This document shows, in pieces, positions 23,620 through 24,890 of a stretch of 24,890 nt of DNA. The stretch is from CAZSVI01 sp964610205 (lineage in GTDB: Bacteria > Bacillota > Clostridia > DSM-8532). Where the stretch lies: the NCBI GenBank assembly GCA_964610205.1, contig CAZSVI010000050.1, positions 1-24,890 on the forward strand, written 5' to 3'. The first letter of the stretch is position 1. Each line of letters starts with the position of its first letter. A program made the translations under genes and the position numbers. A model generated the notes under the pieces. That model was not told the DNA's origin. It did no database searches and was given only the letters and a program-made list of their open reading frames with translations.

Positions 23620-24672
23620 TTATTCTATCTCCAAAATAACAATTGAAGGTTCATGTTCCAGGTTTATTTCCTTAATAATATTATTTCCTTTTCCATCTTG
23701 TATTACCCTTACAACAGGTCTTGTTGAAAAACCATGGTTCTGTTGCTTTACAATTGCCTTCTCTCCGGTGCTTAGTCTAACAGTGCTGCCGTTGGGAAAT
23801 GGGGAAACACTATCAACGAAAAGGTTAACAATATCATAGTCAAAGTGTATTCCAGCCAGGGATTCTAAATATTCAACAGCTTGGTAAACAGGCCATTTTT
23901 TTCTGTATACCCTGTCGCTTGTAAGGGCATCAAAAACATCCGCGACAGCTACAATTCTTCCGTGTTTATGTATATTCTTTCCTTTTAATTTTCCCGGATA
24001 ACCGGTACCGTCACATTTTTCGTGATGCGTTAATATTGCTACCCTGGATAGCGGATTAATGTCTATAGAGTCCTTAACCATATCAAATCCTAATTGTGGA
24101 TGCTCCTGTATGATTTTGTATTCTTCATCCGTCAGTTTCCCCGGCTTATTCAGTATTTCATCCGGAAGAACGGCTTTACCTATATCATGCATCAAAGAAC
24201 CCGTACCTAAATTCAACAGTTCATTATAACTAAAATTCAAAAATTTTCCGATTAATATTGATATAACAGTAACATTAACCGAGTGGGCAAACGTATAATC
24301 ATCATTGCTTTTAATATCCGTTAAATTAAGCAAAACATTCTTGTTGGCTAAAATATCTTCTATAATATTGGATACCGCATTTCTGACACTTTCAATATTT
24401 ATGCTTTTGTTTACAGCAATATTTCTTGTAGCTTCCGCAATTATTTTTTTACTGCTTAAGCGTGTTTGTTCACTAATTGCTTCGTTTAATTCAATACCAT
24501 GGGATTTTTCATCCTCGATATATATATAGTGTATACCGTATTCCTCCAGTTTGTTTTTAAACTTGTTCAGATTGCCGTATCCTTTATTTAAAAGAATTCT
24601 TCCATCATTATGATATAGGGTCCTTGCCAGTATCATATCCGATGTAACCTTCCCGATTGCCATTAATCTCAT
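23620..24672 (-). CDS. HD-GYP domain protein, probable cyclic-di-GMP phosphodiesterase
   Basis: The 350-residue product has an N-terminal region of ~115 residues of the DUF3391-like type found before many HD-GYP domains, an HD-GYP domain (~125-290) and a beta-rich tail (~290-350). Metal and signature residues are intact: His130, HDIGK (His162, Asp163), His191, HHExxDGxGYP (His216, His217, Glu218, Asp221) and Asp245 in VADVFDAL. It should hydrolyse cyclic-di-GMP and affect motility, adhesion or polysaccharide export. No membrane segment or signal peptide is seen, and no receiver domain. AGGTGA is 7 bases before the ATG. It converges on rng with no terminator between them, so transcripts may overlap. 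Confidence 0.93.
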   Translation of the reverse strand: MRLMAIGKVTSDMILARTLYHNDGRILLNKGYGNLNKFKNKLEEYGIHYIYIEDEKSHGIELNEAISEQTRLSSKKIIAEATRNIAVNKSINIESVRNAVSNIIEDILANKNVLLNLTDIKSNDDYTFAHSVNVTVISILIGKFLNFSYNELLNLGTGSLMHDIGKAVLPDEILNKPGKLTDEEYKIIQEHPQLGFDMVKDSIDINPLSRVAILTHHEKCDGTGYPGKLKGKNIHKHGRIVAVADVFDALTSDRVYRKKWPVYQAVEYLESLAGIHFDYDIVNLFVDSVSPFPNGSTVRLSTGEKAIVKQQNHGFSTRPVVRVIQDGKGNNIIKEINLEHEPSIVILEIE

Positions 24673-24743
24673 TTAATTGTCACCTCAGCAGTATTTTTGC
24701 CTTTGCGCATAAAATTCGCAGAGTCTTTGGTTAAATATTCATA

Positions 24744-24769
24744 GTTATTCTTTGTAAAATAAGAATAAC
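24744..24769. repeat. Perfect 9-bp inverted repeat upstream of HD-GYP gene
   Basis: GTTATTCTT (24744-24752) and AAGAATAAC (24761-24769) flank an 8-base AT-rich loop. It lies just downstream, on the minus strand, of the -10-like TATAAT at 24784-24779, so it would be at the 5' end of the HD-GYP transcript or act as an operator. Confidence 0.6.
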
Positions 24770-24778
24770 AGAATTTTC

Positions 24779-24784
24779 ATTATA
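24779..24784 (-). promoter_or_regulatory. Candidate -10 box for HD-GYP gene
   Basis: TATAAT on the minus strand, about 107 bases before the ATG. No convincing -35 box is seen at 16-18 bases; the nearest is TGTAAT at 19. Confidence 0.35.
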
Positions 24785-24841
24785 ACTCAAGCATTAAGGA
24801 AAAATTACAGTTAACACCAGAACAGAATAATACAGGGGTGA

Positions 24842-24889
24842 ATGGACAAAGTAAGTGCAACCTTTGAAAGAGAAAGTGCACCAGAGTAG
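24842..24889 (+). other. Window end: duplicated AAGTGCAMC motif in a 15-codon frame
   Basis: AAGTGCAAC (24853-24861) and AAGTGCACC (24874-24882) are 21 bases apart, two turns of the helix, at the very end of the window. A 15-codon frame with a GGGGTG upstream covers them (24842-24889). Such spaced repeats are common at insertion-sequence ends and in operators. The following sequence is outside the window, so no call can be made. Confidence 0.3.
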
Positions 24890-24890
24890 C

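Noticed and set aside
23609..23839. 76-codon plus-strand frame directly after rng
   Set aside because: It is fully antisense to the 3' end of the HD-GYP gene, has no ribosome binding site and no family features.
1..24890. CRISPR arrays, tRNA or rRNA genes, riboswitches, integrases
   Set aside because: No regularly spaced repeat-spacer units, no cloverleaf or rRNA-like sequence, no known riboswitch signature and no intact recombinase gene were seen on reading both strands.

Overview
The window looks like a chromosomal piece from an anaerobic, low-to-moderate GC Firmicute of the class Clostridia, probably a plant-polysaccharide-degrading, S-layer-bearing lineage. The grounds are AT-rich intergenic DNA, AGGAGG-type ribosome binding sites, S-layer homology (SLH) repeats on a secreted glycosidase-like protein, and a radical SAM / DUF2344 / RNase G gene order typical of clostridia. 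No tRNA, rRNA, CRISPR array, phage gene or intact transposase was seen. The species is inference.

Region 1 (1-2371) is the 3' part of a large secreted protein with a LamG-like fold, a helical FIVAR-like module and a right-handed parallel beta-helix. It is closed by a strong hairpin.

Region 2 (about 2400-8066) is a sugar-catabolism locus. It holds a GH42-type glycoside hydrolase, a divergent ROK/actin-fold sugar kinase with a long N-terminal extension, a PIG-L/LmbE-type zinc de-N-acetylase and a HutC/UTRA-type GntR repressor. The regulator has an 18-bp-arm palindrome over an extended -10 promoter. No transporter is present. The glycosidase plus de-N-acetylase plus kinase combination recalls the archaeal diacetylchitobiose route (Dac deacetylase plus exo-glucosaminidase) and is the best candidate here for an undescribed pathway.

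Region 3 (8084-12636) has a small two-CBS-domain protein on the minus strand, a divergent secreted GHL10/DUF187 glycosidase-like protein with three SLH repeats, and a minus-strand FapA/DUF342 protein.

Region 4 (12637-18143) is dominated by a 1664-residue secreted alpha-2-macroglobulin-like protein on the minus strand, whose thioester Cys is not conserved. Two kinds of dispersed repeat flank this region: a palindrome of the TGTCATTCTGAGCGAAGCG type at 12796-12869, and a ~60-bp direct repeat present at 10998-11057 and 17997-18061.

Region 5 (18144-23608) carries serC (phosphoserine aminotransferase, closed by a good terminator) and then the conserved block of a B12-binding-type radical SAM protein (TIGR03960), a DUF2344 protein (TIGR03936) and RNase G. 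The genes rplU and rpmA, which often follow in clostridia, are replaced by a convergent HD-GYP cyclic-di-GMP phosphodiesterase gene (23620-24672). The last ~200 bases are noncoding and end in a short repeated motif.
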